NCBI RefSeq assembly: GCF_007827795.1
Contig: NZ_VITI01000001.1
Coordinates: 434,001 to 498,000, forward strand
From: Azospirillum brasilense
Lineage (GTDB): Bacteria > Pseudomonadota > Alphaproteobacteria > Azospirillales > Azospirillaceae
Reading direction: 5' to 3'
Length of the DNA: 64,000 nt
Shown here: positions 44,575-53,418 of the stretch, one piece after another
Position numbering within the stretch: position 1 is the first letter of the stretch
Layout of the letters: every line of letters starts with the position of its first letter
The notes under the pieces: generated by a model
Seen by the model: only the letters and a program-made list of their open reading frames with translations
The model's database searches: none
What the model was told of the DNA's origin: nothing
Position numbers and translations under genes: made by a program

Positions 44575-45534
44575 TCAGCGGAACAGGATCGACGACAGCT
44601 TGCGGCGGCTCTGCACCGTCAGCGGGTCGGTCGGACCGAAGGCCTCGAAGAACTTGACGAGCTGCTTGCGGGCGGCCTCGTCGTTCCAGGCGCGGTCGCG
44701 GCGCACCAACTCCAGAAGCTCGTCCACCGCGGCCTCGCGCTTGCCGGCGGCGAACAGCGCGAGCGCGAGATCGAAGCGGGCCTCGTGGTCGTCGTGGTTG
44801 CGGGCGACCTTCTCCATCAGCTCCGGGATCGGGCCGGCGTTGGCGGCCTGCTCGGCGACCTCCAGGGCGCTGCGCACCGCGGCGATCTCCTTGTCCTTGG
44901 CGATCTGCTCCGGCACCTTGTCGAGCATCTGCTTGGCGCGGGCCAGCTCGTCGTTGACGATCAGGCAGCGGACCAGCCCGGCGTAGGCCACGGCGTTCAG
45001 GTTCTCCGGATCGGCCTGCAGGATCTCGCCGTAGATCTCCGACGCGGTCTGGGTGTCGCCGGCCTCCAGCGCCTCCTTGGCCTGGGCCAGAACCTCCTCC
45101 ATGATGTCGCCCTCGCCGCCGCCCGCGGCGCCGGCCAGCTTCACCAGCTTCTCCACGAAGGCCTTCACCTGAGACTCCGGCAGGGCGCCCATGAAGCCGT
45201 CCACCGGACGCCCCTGGAAGAAGGCGTAGACCGCCGGGATCGACTGCACGCGGAGCTGCGAGGCGATCATCGGGTCCTTGTCGGTGTCGATCTTGACCAG
45301 CCGCACCTTGCCCTTCGCGGCCAGCACCGTCTTTTCCAGGATCGGGCCGAGCTGCTTGCACGGGCCGCACCAGGGCGCCCAGAAATCGACGATCACCGGC
45401 ACGGACTGCGACGCCTCGATGACGTCGGCCATGAAGGCGCGGTCGCTGCTGTCCTTGATCAGGTCACCGGCGGCGGGAGCGGCACCGGCGGTGGCGGGCT
45501 TGTTGGCGGGCGGAATGGAGAACATGGCGGTCAC
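44575..45534 (-). CDS. Thioredoxin-TPR chaperedoxin (CnoX/YbbN-like)
   Basis: 319 residues: an N-terminal thioredoxin domain with the full active site WAPWCGPCKQL (about residues 50-60) and a C-terminal TPR region (about 140-319). It is like CnoX, which protects substrates under chlorine or oxidative stress and passes them to chaperones; E. coli CnoX lacks the second Cys, while this one keeps both and so may be redox-active. GTG 45534 has AAGG at suitable spacing; ATG 45525 is an alternative. Confidence 0.85.
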   Translation of the reverse strand: MTAMFSIPPANKPATAGAAPAAGDLIKDSSDRAFMADVIEASQSVPVIVDFWAPWCGPCKQLGPILEKTVLAAKGKVRLVKIDTDKDPMIASQLRVQSIPAVYAFFQGRPVDGFMGALPESQVKAFVEKLVKLAGAAGGGEGDIMEEVLAQAKEALEAGDTQTASEIYGEILQADPENLNAVAYAGLVRCLIVNDELARAKQMLDKVPEQIAKDKEIAAVRSALEVAEQAANAGPIPELMEKVARNHDDHEARFDLALALFAAGKREAAVDELLELVRRDRAWNDEAARKQLVKFFEAFGPTDPLTVQSRRKLSSILFR

Positions 45535-45579
45535 GTATCCCTTTGCGATCTCGCGTGATAGATGAGCGCACGGGGCGCG

Positions 45580-46146
45580 TTAAGCAAGCGCCGGCTGACA
45601 GTCCGGCGGCTCCTCCCCGAAGGGCACGATCAGTGGCTCGTGCCCGCCGGCCCGGAGGAAGCGCAGCAGGTCCGCGGCGGCGATCGCCGTTGTGCGGTCG
45701 TTCAGCAGCGGATGGTAGTTCAGCGGGTCGTGGGCCAGCATCTGTTCCTGCAGCACCACCCTCACCCGCCGCTCATGGTCGTTGACCAGCGCGAAGGGCG
45801 TGACCGAGCCGGGCCGCACGCCGAGATGCCGCCACAGCCGGTCGGCGGAGGCGAAGGACAGCCGCCCCGACCCGATCACCTTGTCGAAGCGGTTCAGCTC
45901 CACCCGCGCGTCCTCCAGCGCGACGACCAGCCAGTGCTGCTCCCTCTTGTCCTTCAGAAACAGGTTCTTGCAGTGGCCGCCGGGCAGCGCGCCGCGCAGC
46001 GCCTTGCTCTCCTCCACCGTGTGCAGCGGCGGGTGGCTGTGGGTCACGGTGCGGATGCCGAGCGCCGCGAGATGCTCCAGGAGCTGCTCCGGGCTCGTCG
46101 GCAGCGGCTCCTCGGCCCTGCCCTCGGGGGTGTCACGGGTGTCCAT
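45580..46146 (-). CDS. YbaK/ProX-type aminoacyl-tRNA deacylase
   Basis: 188 residues, Cys-tRNA(Pro)/Ala-tRNA(Pro) editing domain of the free-standing ProX/YbaK family. Signature segments are GGHCKNLFLKDKREQHWLV and RPGSVTPFALVNDHERRVRV; the conserved lysine is in the NLFLKDK stretch. It clears mischarged tRNA in trans. It starts at ATG 46146, preceded by an upstream tRNA-Gly on the opposite strand, and is followed 45 bases later by the thioredoxin-TPR gene. Confidence 0.9.
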   Translation of the reverse strand: MDTRDTPEGRAEEPLPTSPEQLLEHLAALGIRTVTHSHPPLHTVEESKALRGALPGGHCKNLFLKDKREQHWLVVALEDARVELNRFDKVIGSGRLSFASADRLWRHLGVRPGSVTPFALVNDHERRVRVVLQEQMLAHDPLNYHPLLNDRTTAIAAADLLRFLRAGGHEPLIVPFGEEPPDCQPALA

Positions 46147-46224
46147 GGAGCCATCTTTAGCGGCGTGGGAAAAATTCGTCCGGGAAAATCTGTCCGGGCG
46201 CCCGAGAAAAGTGAAACATGACGC

Positions 46225-46252
46225 TTGCATTGCGCCGATCCATGAGTATAGT
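46225..46252 (+). promoter_or_regulatory. Likely promoter of tRNA-Gly
   Basis: TATAGT at 46247-46252 is a good minus-ten, with TTGCAT at 46225-46230 as a weaker minus-35 at 16-base spacing. The start would be about 50 bases before the tRNA. Confidence 0.5.
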
Positions 46253-46310
46253 CCGCCGCACGCCGCCGGACGGCACCGACACAAGGGTCCGAACGGCAGC
46301 GAAACGGAGC

Positions 46311-46385
46311 GCGGGCGTAGCTCAGGGGTAGAGCACAACCTTGCCAAGGTTGGGGTCGAGGGTTCGAATCCCTTCGCCCGCTCCA
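46311..46385 (+). tRNA. tRNA-Gly (anticodon GCC)
   Basis: 75 bases including an encoded CCA. The acceptor stem is GCGGGCG paired with CGCCCGC, the D arm is GCTC...GAGC, the anticodon loop is TTGCCAA with GCC reading GGC glycine codons, and the T arm is GAGGGTTCGAATCCCTT. It is intact. No integrase or att repeat is visible next to it. Confidence 0.97.
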
Positions 46386-46437
46386 TTTTCCCGACGGAGG
46401 CGATGAACCTCCGCAAGGGAAGCAGGACAGTGGATGG

Positions 46438-46473
46438 AAAGGCTGGACCTTCGGGTGCCGGCCTTTTTCGTTT
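46438..46473 (+). terminator. Probable terminator of the tRNA-Gly transcript
   Basis: AAAGGCTGGACC (46438-46449) pairs imperfectly with GGTGCCGGCCTTT around a TTCG loop, followed by TTTT. It lies 50 bases past the tRNA. Confidence 0.65.
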
Positions 46474-46999
46474 TTCCCTCCCGGCGATCCCGCTCCCCGC
46501 GCGTTGCGATTCCGCAACCGGCGCCTCACCCTCCCCGACTTCCCTCGCCCCTAATCAACGCAGCCATACAGGGCGCGCCGCCAAATGGCGCAATCGAAAG
46601 ATGCAAATCCCCGCAGAATTCATACTTTTGTAGGTCATTCCACACGCACATATCCCATATGACCGCGTGAATAAATTTACTTATTGGCAACCTACTTGCG
46701 TATGACCCCCGGAAGGACTAAGCTTCAAATGCGAAACAAATAGAACTTCTATCCGTTTAGGGTTGTATGCACCATGGATGGTCCGGTCATGTCGGACGGG
46801 CTGAGCCCGTGATTTTCCCGGATAGGGCGCTTCTGTCCGGCCGGCGTCCGCCGCTCCGGCAACGCCGGTCCTCCCCCGCCTGATCGTCACCGGCTCCGCT
46901 GTCGTCGCGCTGCGACCGGCGGTGCCGCTGGTCGCGCTTCCAAGCCCCGCTTCGTACAGCCCAGACGGCAATCCGCCCAGACGACAAGAGGTCCTTCCC
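46474..46999. promoter_or_regulatory. Upstream region of the RraA-like gene with a sigma-54-like site
   Basis: About 525 bases without a credible gene. TTGGCAACCTACTTGC at 46684-46699 matches the sigma-54 consensus: TGGCA with GG at 46686-46687 and GC at 46698-46699, ten bases between the pairs, so the GG/GC spacing of a minus-24/minus-12 promoter is met. It would give a leader of about 290 bases. No enhancer-binding regulator is in the window. Confidence 0.4.
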
Positions 47000-47677
47000 A
47001 TGGCTATGCAACGCTACATCGTGAATTTTCCGCGCCTGTCGCCGGACATGCTGGAGATCTGGAAAACGGTCCCCAGCAGCATCGCGTCCGACGTGCAGAA
47101 CCGCTGCCAGAGCATGGACGCCCGGATCAAGCCCTGCGCCCCGGGCATGCGCCTCTGCGGGCAGGCCCGCACCGCCGTGTCGATGCCGGGCGACAACAGC
47201 ATGCTGCTGACCGCCTGCAGCCTGGCCGAGCCGGGCGAGGTGGTGGTGGTCGCCGGTGCCGGCCTGGAGGAGGTGGCGCTGGCCGGCGAATGGGTGGTCC
47301 GCGGCTGCAAATCGCGCGGCCTGGGCGGGCTGGTGATCGACGGCTCCGTCCGCGACCTTCAGGAAATCCGGACCATCGGCTTCCCGGTCTTCGCCAAGGG
47401 CTCGGTCCCGCGCGGTCCGCACAAGTCCTTCGGCGGCAAGATGGACGTTCCGGCCGGTGTCGGCGGCATGGTGGTCAATCCGGGCGACCTCATCATCGGC
47501 GACGACGACGGGGTGACCGTGGTGCCGCTGGCCGTGATGGACGAGGTCCTGAGGCGCTGCCTGGACCTGATGGCCAAGGAGAAGGTCTGGTCGCAGCAGC
47601 TCGACGCCGGCAAGTCGCTGATGGAGGTGCTGGGCGTGCCGGAACCGGAGATCGTCGAGACGCCCACCCTGCGCTGA
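47000..47677 (+). CDS. RraA-like / 4-hydroxy-4-methyl-2-oxoglutarate aldolase family protein
   Basis: 225 residues, RraA/HMG aldolase fold. The hallmark is GGLVIDGSVRDLQEI followed by FPVFAKGSVPRGPHKSF and MVVNPGDLIIGDDDG. Members include ring-cleavage aldolases for 4-hydroxy-4-methyl-2-oxoglutarate or 4-carboxy-4-hydroxy-2-oxoadipate and a regulator of RNase E; the genomic neighbourhood (organic-acid transporter downstream) favours the aldolase role. ATG 47000 has AAGAGG at 46986-46991. Confidence 0.82.
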   Translation: MAMQRYIVNFPRLSPDMLEIWKTVPSSIASDVQNRCQSMDARIKPCAPGMRLCGQARTAVSMPGDNSMLLTACSLAEPGEVVVVAGAGLEEVALAGEWVVRGCKSRGLGGLVIDGSVRDLQEIRTIGFPVFAKGSVPRGPHKSFGGKMDVPAGVGGMVVNPGDLIIGDDDGVTVVPLAVMDEVLRRCLDLMAKEKVWSQQLDAGKSLMEVLGVPEPEIVETPTLR

Positions 47678-47758
47678 CCCCCGGCGCCTCCGCCGGACCA
47701 CGCGAGCCGGTGAACCGCACAGTCCCCCAAGCCGCCCCCAAGACCGGTTTCCGCCGCC

Positions 47759-48688
47759 ATGACGCTCATCTTTCAAATCGTGCTGCCGATGTTCGTCCTG
47801 GTCGCGCTCGGCTTCTACGCCGGGAAATCGGGCAATTTCAGCAACACGGCGGCTCAGGGGCTGTCGCGCTTTCTCGGCATTTACGCCCTGCCGGCGCTGC
47901 TGTTCGCGGCGATGGCCAAGGCGAAGATCCCCGATCCCATCGAATGGGGCTTCGTGGCGTCCTTCTTCGTCGCGGCCTTCATCATCTTCGGGCTGGGCGC
48001 CGCCTGGATGCTGTCCATCCGACGCAAGGACGAGGCGGCGATCGGCGGCTTCGCCCCCTCCTTCTCCTCCATCGGCCTGCTCGGCGCGCCGATCCTGATG
48101 GACGCCTACGGATCGTCGGTGGCCATCCCGGTGATGCTGCTGATCCTGTTCCAGTCGCCGCTCCTCTTCACCACGGCGACGATGATCGCCGAGGCGCAAC
48201 GGACGGCGGGCGGGCGGCCGGTCGCCGCCGCGGTCAACGCCGTCAAGGCGACCCTGCTCAGCCCGATGATCCTGTCCATCGTCGTCGGCATGGGCTTCAA
48301 CCTGACCGGCGTCCATGTGCCGGACGCGGTCATGAAGGCGGCGGACTACGCCGCGGCCACCGTCCTGCCCTGCGCCTGCTTCACGCTGGGCACCTCGCTG
48401 TCCTTCGGGAAGCTGTCTGGCAAGTTCGGCCAGGCGCTGGTCCTCGCGGTGATGAAGACGGTCCTGCACCCGGTGCTGACCTGGGTCCTGGCGGTGGAAG
48501 TCTTCCATCTGCCGCCGGACTGGCTGGCCCCCGCCGTGACCGCGGCGGCGCTGCCCATCGGCGTCAACGTCTACGCCTTCGCCGAGCGCTACCAGACGGG
48601 GCGGGAACTGGTTTCCATGTCGCTGCTGCTGTCCACGTTGATGTCCCCGATCTCGATTTCCGTCGCCTTCATGGTGGCGATGGGCTGA
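47759..48688 (+). CDS. AEC-family transporter
   Basis: 309 residues, about ten membrane helices, auxin-efflux-carrier (AEC) superfamily. Start LIFQIVLPMFVLVALGFYAGK and end LLSTLMSPISISVAFMVAM are typical. AEC members move malonate, malate or other organic acids. It lies 81 bases after the RraA-like gene on the same strand, suggesting uptake or efflux of the same compound family. Confidence 0.85.
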   Translation: MTLIFQIVLPMFVLVALGFYAGKSGNFSNTAAQGLSRFLGIYALPALLFAAMAKAKIPDPIEWGFVASFFVAAFIIFGLGAAWMLSIRRKDEAAIGGFAPSFSSIGLLGAPILMDAYGSSVAIPVMLLILFQSPLLFTTATMIAEAQRTAGGRPVAAAVNAVKATLLSPMILSIVVGMGFNLTGVHVPDAVMKAADYAAATVLPCACFTLGTSLSFGKLSGKFGQALVLAVMKTVLHPVLTWVLAVEVFHLPPDWLAPAVTAAALPIGVNVYAFAERYQTGRELVSMSLLLSTLMSPISISVAFMVAMG

Positions 48689-49233
48689 TGCGGTCATTTC
48701 GCCGCATGCGACTTTCATTATGCGTCCATTTGACGCTCATCACGCACGCCATATCGCGCGGAACTCCAGGGAACCACGCCCGATAGAAAGCATTCGCCGA
48801 AAATCGCTGTAATTTCCGGATGCCCGATCCGGCAAGCACGATTGATACACGAATAACGACGTTGTATCTTCCACCTTGAAGCGTCTAAACCGCTTTCATC
48901 GGATCGATTTGACAGCGTTGGGTCCATGAACCGCTCCTTTTCGCGAGAACGACGACCGAACGCCGCCGGCATGCCGGCGACGGGATCGGCCGCCCACGAA
49001 GACAGACATACCGAAGTATGCATCTGTTCTGCACAAATGCAGGATGGTTTTTCGTGTCGCTCCTGACCGACCGATTCAATGCCGTCAAAATCAATGACCG
49101 TCGATCTTTACGAGAATTTCAGAAAAGGAGGCCCAGCCTGTGTCCGCATCGGGACGGGCGGGATCTCCCGGGACCCCACCGCGCCCGCGGCCAAGGGGTC
49201 TTCCGCAATACCGCAGGAAAGAAGGGCATCCAG
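48689..49233. promoter_or_regulatory. Gap upstream of the first TctC gene with several inverted repeats
   Basis: 545 bases with no gene I trust. It contains the palindrome CGCCGGCATGCCGGCG (48964-48979), CATAC-CGAA-GTATG (49007-49020) and CTGCA-CAAA-TGCAG (49029-49042), the last two almost adjacent. This cluster suggests an operator region for the binding-protein gene at 49234. A good ribosome site for no gene (AAAGGAGG around 49125-49132) precedes a GTG at 49141 in another frame. Confidence 0.4.
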
Positions 49234-50217
49234 ATGATCATTCGCAGCAAGTTCCTGGCGCTGGCGGCCGGGACCCTGGCGCTGGCCATGTCGACGACCG
49301 CTCTGTCGACGGCCCGGGCCGCCTATCCCGAGAAGCCGATCACCGTGGTCGTCGCCTACGACGCCGGCGGGTCGACCGACGTGACCGCGCGCCTGCTGGC
49401 TCCCTTCATCGAGAAGCATCTGGGCGGCACCCGGATCGAGGTGGTGAACAAGCCGGGCGCCGGCGGCGAGATCGGATTCGCGGCCATCGCCGACGCCGCG
49501 CCGGACGGCTACTCCATCGGCTTCTGCAACACGCCGAACATGGTGTCGATCCCGATCGAGCGTCAGGCCCGCTTCTCGGCGGACCGGCTGGACCCGCTGG
49601 TCAACGTCGTCGACGATCCGGGCGTGTGGAGCGTTCCCGGCGACAGCACCTTCAAGACGCTGAAGGACGTCGCGGAGCACGCCAAGGCCAACCCGAACAC
49701 CGTCACCGTCGGCACCACCGGCGTGGGTTCGGACGACCAGCTCGCCATGCTGCTGGTGCAGCGCCAGGCGGGCGTGCAGTTCACCCACGTGCCCTTCTCC
49801 GGCTCCGCCGCCAATTACAAGGCGATGCTCGCCAAGAAGATCCAGATCAGCGGCCAGAACCTTGGCGAAGGGCTGCGCGGCCAGGCCTCCGACCAGATCC
49901 GCGTGCTGGGCGTGATGAGCAAGGAGCGCTGGAAGGCCGCCCCGGACATCCCGACCTTCGCGGAGCAGGGCTACCCGGTGCTGATGGCCTCGCTGCGCGG
50001 CGTCTGCGCGCCGAAGGGCCTGCCCGCCGACGTGCGCGCCAAGCTAGTGGACGCCGTCACCAAGGCCGCGACCGATCCGGAGTTCGTGGCGAAGGCCGAG
50101 GCCAAGGAAACCTTCCAGCCGCTGCGCGTCCTCGGCCCCGACGCCTTCGCGGCGGAACTGAAGCAGCTCGACGGCGAGCTGAAGTCGCTGTGGCAGTCGT
50201 CGCCCTGGCTGAAGTGA
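49234..50217 (+). CDS. TctC/Bug-family periplasmic binding protein, copy 1
   Basis: 327 residues, tripartite tricarboxylate (TctC) / Bug-type solute-binding protein. The signal peptide is residues 1-29 (AGTLALAMSTTALSTARA, cleavage near ARA-A), followed by YPEKPITVVVAYDAGGSTD, the family start. No TctA or TctB membrane partner is nearby, so it is an orphan binding protein. It shares long stretches with the copy at 52202 (for example APFIEKHLGG versus APFIEKYLGG). The chemoreceptor gene lies 168 bases downstream. Confidence 0.9.
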   Translation: MIIRSKFLALAAGTLALAMSTTALSTARAAYPEKPITVVVAYDAGGSTDVTARLLAPFIEKHLGGTRIEVVNKPGAGGEIGFAAIADAAPDGYSIGFCNTPNMVSIPIERQARFSADRLDPLVNVVDDPGVWSVPGDSTFKTLKDVAEHAKANPNTVTVGTTGVGSDDQLAMLLVQRQAGVQFTHVPFSGSAANYKAMLAKKIQISGQNLGEGLRGQASDQIRVLGVMSKERWKAAPDIPTFAEQGYPVLMASLRGVCAPKGLPADVRAKLVDAVTKAATDPEFVAKAEAKETFQPLRVLGPDAFAAELKQLDGELKSLWQSSPWLK

Positions 50218-50385
50218 TCCGGGGCTGAAGCGATCCGGGCGGGCTGGTCCGTCCGGGTCCGGCCCGTCCCCGAAACCGTCCGCCGCCGGCCGACCGGCCT
50301 GCGGCGGGTGCGGTTCCAGCCCCCATGACCATCCGGCTGACCATCCGGCGCCAACGGACCGGCCAATGGTTGAAGCAGGTGCTCC

Positions 50386-52083
50386 ATGACTTTCCTCAAT
50401 CACCTCCACATTCCCACCAAAATGGGAATCCCGGCGGCGACAGCGATTTTGGGCATGCTTGCCATCGCGTTGCTCGGCGGCTCCGCCATCACGGAACAGT
50501 CACGCCTGCTGGACACGCTGTTCAACCGCTCCTTCACGCGGGAAGCGGACGTCCAGGCGTTGACCGACACGCTGACCGTCGCCCACGCCGGCCTCTACCG
50601 GACGGTGATCCTCAGCACCGCCAACGCCTCCCCCAAGGCGGTCGAGGATGAATCGAAGGCCCTGACCGAACAGATCACCAAGCTGAAGGTCCAGGCGGAC
50701 AAGATGAAGGGCCAGTCGGCCGCGACCGAGGAGGAGGGGCAGATCCTCCAGCGCTTCGGTTCCGACACCTCCGCCTATCAGGCGAAGGTGACCAGTTTCC
50801 TCGATCTTCTGAAGATGGGCGTCGATCCGCTCGACTTCCTGCAGGAGGTCCAGGCGGCCTATGGGCGCCTGAACGGCACCGCCCGCGATTACCTGACCTA
50901 CCAGCGCCAGCAGTCGGCCGACGCCTACGCCAACGTGAACGCGTCGGTCGACGCGACCACCCAGGCCTTCGTCGCCGCCGCGATCGTCGCCCTGCTCATC
51001 ACGGTGGGCGTGGCGCTGTTCATCGGCTTCAACATCGCCCGTCCGGTGGTCCGCCTGACCACGGTCATGGAACGGCTGGCCCAGGGCCGGCTGGAGGACG
51101 AGGTGCCCGCCGCCGAGCGCGGCGACGAGATCGGCCAGATGGCCCGCACCGTCCGCGTCTTCAAGGAGAACGCGCTGCGCGTCCAGGAGATGGCGCGCGA
51201 GCAGGAGGCCATGCGCGCCCGCGCCACGGAGGAGCAGCGCCGGGCCATGAACAGCCTCGCCGCCGACCTGGAGGCGTCGGTCAAGGCGATGATGGGCGAG
51301 GTGGTGCGCTCCGCCGACTCCATGCGCGGGGAAGCCAACGTCATGCTGGAGAACGCCCGCCAGACCAGCCATCACAGCGATTCGGTCGCCCATGCGGTGC
51401 AGGAGGCGACGAGCGAGGTGGAGAGCGTGGCCGCCGGGGCGGAACAGCTCCGCGCCTCCATCGACGAGATCACCCGCTCCATCACCCAGTCGACCCAGCT
51501 CGCCCGCGGCGCGGTGGACGAGGCGGGGCGGACCGACTCGATCGTCCAGGGCCTCAGCGAGGCCAGCCGGAAGATCGAGGAGGTGGTCGGCCTCATCAAC
51601 AACATCGCCGGCCAGACCAACCTGCTGGCGCTGAACGCGACCATCGAGGCGGCCCGCGCCGGCGAGGCCGGCAAGGGCTTCGCCGTGGTGGCGCAGGAGG
51701 TCAAGAGCCTCGCCAACCAGACCGCCAAGGCCACCGACGAGATCGGCGCGGAAATCGCGGCGGTGCAGGCGGCGACCACCGCGGCGGTCAACGCCATCCG
51801 CGCCATCGTCAACACCATCCGGCAGGTCGACGAATCGCTCAGCACCGTCGCCGCGGCGGTGGAGGAGCAGGACGCCGCCACCCGCGACATCAGCGAGCGC
51901 TCCCAGCGCGCCGCCACCGATACGGTGGCCGTGCTCCAGGAAATGCGGCTGGTGCAGCAGGCGGCGGAGACCACCGGCCACTCCGCCGGCGCCGTCCAGA
52001 CCACGACCGAGGAGCTGTCGCGCAGCTTCAACCGGCTGGACAACGAGATCGAAGCCTTCATCACCCGCATCACCGCGGCCTGA
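50386..52083 (+). CDS. Membrane chemoreceptor with small helical ligand domain
   Basis: 565 residues, classical methyl-accepting chemotaxis protein: helix 1 (about 15-35), a periplasmic four-helix-type domain (about 36-190), helix 2 (about 197-220), HAMP (about 222-275), and a signalling domain with [20 protein letters not shown] and [14 protein letters not shown]. No C-terminal CheR-tethering pentapeptide is present. It sits between two TctC/Bug genes and may sense a ligand-loaded binding protein or share its ligand. Start ATG 50386. Confidence 0.92.
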   Translation: MTFLNHLHIPTKMGIPAATAILGMLAIALLGGSAITEQSRLLDTLFNRSFTREADVQALTDTLTVAHAGLYRTVILSTANASPKAVEDESKALTEQITKLKVQADKMKGQSAATEEEGQILQRFGSDTSAYQAKVTSFLDLLKMGVDPLDFLQEVQAAYGRLNGTARDYLTYQRQQSADAYANVNASVDATTQAFVAAAIVALLITVGVALFIGFNIARPVVRLTTVMERLAQGRLEDEVPAAERGDEIGQMARTVRVFKENALRVQEMAREQEAMRARATEEQRRAMNSLAADLEASVKAMMGEVVRSADSMRGEANVMLENARQTSHHSDSVAHAVQEATSEVESVAAGAEQLRASIDEITRSITQSTQLARGAVDEAGRTDSIVQGLSEASRKIEEVVGLINNIAGQTNLLALNATIEAARAGEAGKGFAVVAQEVKSLANQTAKATDEIGAEIAAVQAATTAAVNAIRAIVNTIRQVDESLSTVAAAVEEQDAATRDISERSQRAATDTVAVLQEMRLVQQAAETTGHSAGAVQTTTEELSRSFNRLDNEIEAFITRITAA

Positions 52084-52104
52084 CCCGTCAGGGCATCGCC
52101 CATG

Positions 52105-52142
52105 AAAAAGGCCCCTCTTCCATGTGGAAGAGGGGCCTTTCC
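52105..52142 (+). terminator. Terminator of the chemoreceptor gene
   Basis: AAAGGCCCCTCTTCC (52107-52121) pairs exactly with GGAAGAGGGGCCTTT (52126-52140), loop ATGT. On the minus strand it has a T-run too, so it may also end the convergent TctC transcript. The arms match those of the terminator at 40837. Confidence 0.9.
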
Positions 52143-52201
52143 TATGCGGCCTCGCCTGTTTGCTTTGCCCCGATCACTTCAGCCCAATCACTTCAACCCA
52201 A

Positions 52202-53173
52202 TCACTTCAACCAGGGGAACTCGCGCCAGAGGTTGCGGAAATCGCCGTCCAGTTCCTTCAGTTCCGCGGAGAAGGCTTCCGAGTCGAGGATGCGCAGCGG
52301 CTGGTAGGTGTCGCGGGCCTTGCTCTGGAATTCCGGGTCGTTGGCGGCCTTGGTCACCGCCTCCACCAACTTGGTGCGGATCTCCGGCGGCAGGCCCTTC
52401 GGCGCGCCGACGCCGCGCAGCGACGCCATGGTGATGTTGTAGCCCAGTTCCTTGAAGGTCGGCAGGTCGGGCGCCATGTCCCAACGCTGCGTGCTCATCA
52501 CGCCCAGGATGCGGATGTTGTCGCCGCCGGCCTTGCCGCGCAGCCCCTCCCCCAGGTTTTGGCCGCAGATCTGGGTGTGGCGGCCGAGCATGGAGCGGTA
52601 GTTCTCCGCGCTGCCGGGAAACGGCACATGGGTGAAGCGGACGTTCGCCTGGCGCTGGAGCAGCAGCATGCCCAGATGGTCGTCCGACCCGACGCCGGTG
52701 GAGCCCAGCGTGATGGTGTTCGGGTTGGCCTTGGCCTGGGCGACCAGATCCTCCACCGTCTTGTAGGGGCTGTCGCCATGGACCGTCATGATCCCCGGAT
52801 CGTCGACGATGTTGACCAGCGGGTCCAGCCGGTCGAGCGTGAAGCGGGCGTTGCGCTCGATCGGGATGGTGACGACGTTCGGCGTGTTGATGAAGCCGAT
52901 GGTGTAGCCGTCCGGCGTGGCGTCGGCGATGGCGGCGAAGCCGATCTCCCCCCCGGCGCCGCCGCGGTTCATCACCACGATCCGCGCGCCGCCGCCCAGA
53001 TATTTTTCGATGAAGGGCGCCAGCATGCGCGCGGTCACGTCGGTCGATCCGCCGGCCCCATAGGCGACGATCATGGTGATCGGCTTGTCCGGGTAGGCGG
53101 CCTGGGCAGCCGTCGCGCCCAACATCAGGGCACAGGAGGTCAAAAGAGTGGAAAAGAAACGTCTGGCTTTCAT
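52202..53173 (-). CDS. TctC/Bug-family periplasmic binding protein, copy 2
   Basis: 323 residues, paralogue of the protein at 49234. The signal peptide is residues 1-25 (TLLTSCALMLGATAAQA), then YPDKPITMIVAYGAGGSTD. It shares blocks such as PNTITLGSTGVGSDD and QNLGEGLRGKAG with copy 1. ATG 53173 is chosen because the reading up to 53359 lacks a signal peptide. It is convergent with the chemoreceptor gene and lacks TctAB partners nearby. The ligand is probably a small carboxylate. Confidence 0.9.
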   Translation of the reverse strand: MKARRFFSTLLTSCALMLGATAAQAAYPDKPITMIVAYGAGGSTDVTARMLAPFIEKYLGGGARIVVMNRGGAGGEIGFAAIADATPDGYTIGFINTPNVVTIPIERNARFTLDRLDPLVNIVDDPGIMTVHGDSPYKTVEDLVAQAKANPNTITLGSTGVGSDDHLGMLLLQRQANVRFTHVPFPGSAENYRSMLGRHTQICGQNLGEGLRGKAGGDNIRILGVMSTQRWDMAPDLPTFKELGYNITMASLRGVGAPKGLPPEIRTKLVEAVTKAANDPEFQSKARDTYQPLRILDSEAFSAELKELDGDFRNLWREFPWLK

Positions 53174-53357
53174 GGTCGGCTCCGCCAAATGCTGCCGCAA
53201 GATCACCACAACGGAGCGCCGCCAAGGAGCGCCCCCGCGGTAACGGTTGCACAATTCATAGTAACACGATTTATCGTACACAATAGTATTTATGGCGCAA
53301 CCAGAGTGAGAAATTGACACATTGCCGCGCCGGTCATCGTTACCCGAAGACCTCGGC

Positions 53358-53386
53358 AAAACGGCCTTTCCACCTGGGAAAGGCCG
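53358..53386 (-). terminator. Terminator of the HD-domain gene
   Basis: CGGCCTTTCC (53362-53371) pairs with GGAAAGGCCG (53377-53386). On the minus strand it is followed by TTTTG (53361-53357), 33 bases past the stop at 53419. Confidence 0.75.
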
Positions 53387-53418
53387 CTCGGTCCGTTTCC
53401 ATCACGCGATGACGGAGG

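Noticed and set aside
46311..46500. Integration site at tRNA-Gly
   Set aside because: No integrase, no duplicated tRNA 3' end and no island-like genes follow within the window.
46434..46670. 78-residue ORF after tRNA-Gly
   Set aside because: It overlaps the tRNA terminator and has no ribosome site or recognisable sequence.
48718..49023. 101-residue minus-strand ORF in the gap before the first TctC gene
   Set aside because: It covers the inverted-repeat region, has no recognisable domain and no good start site.
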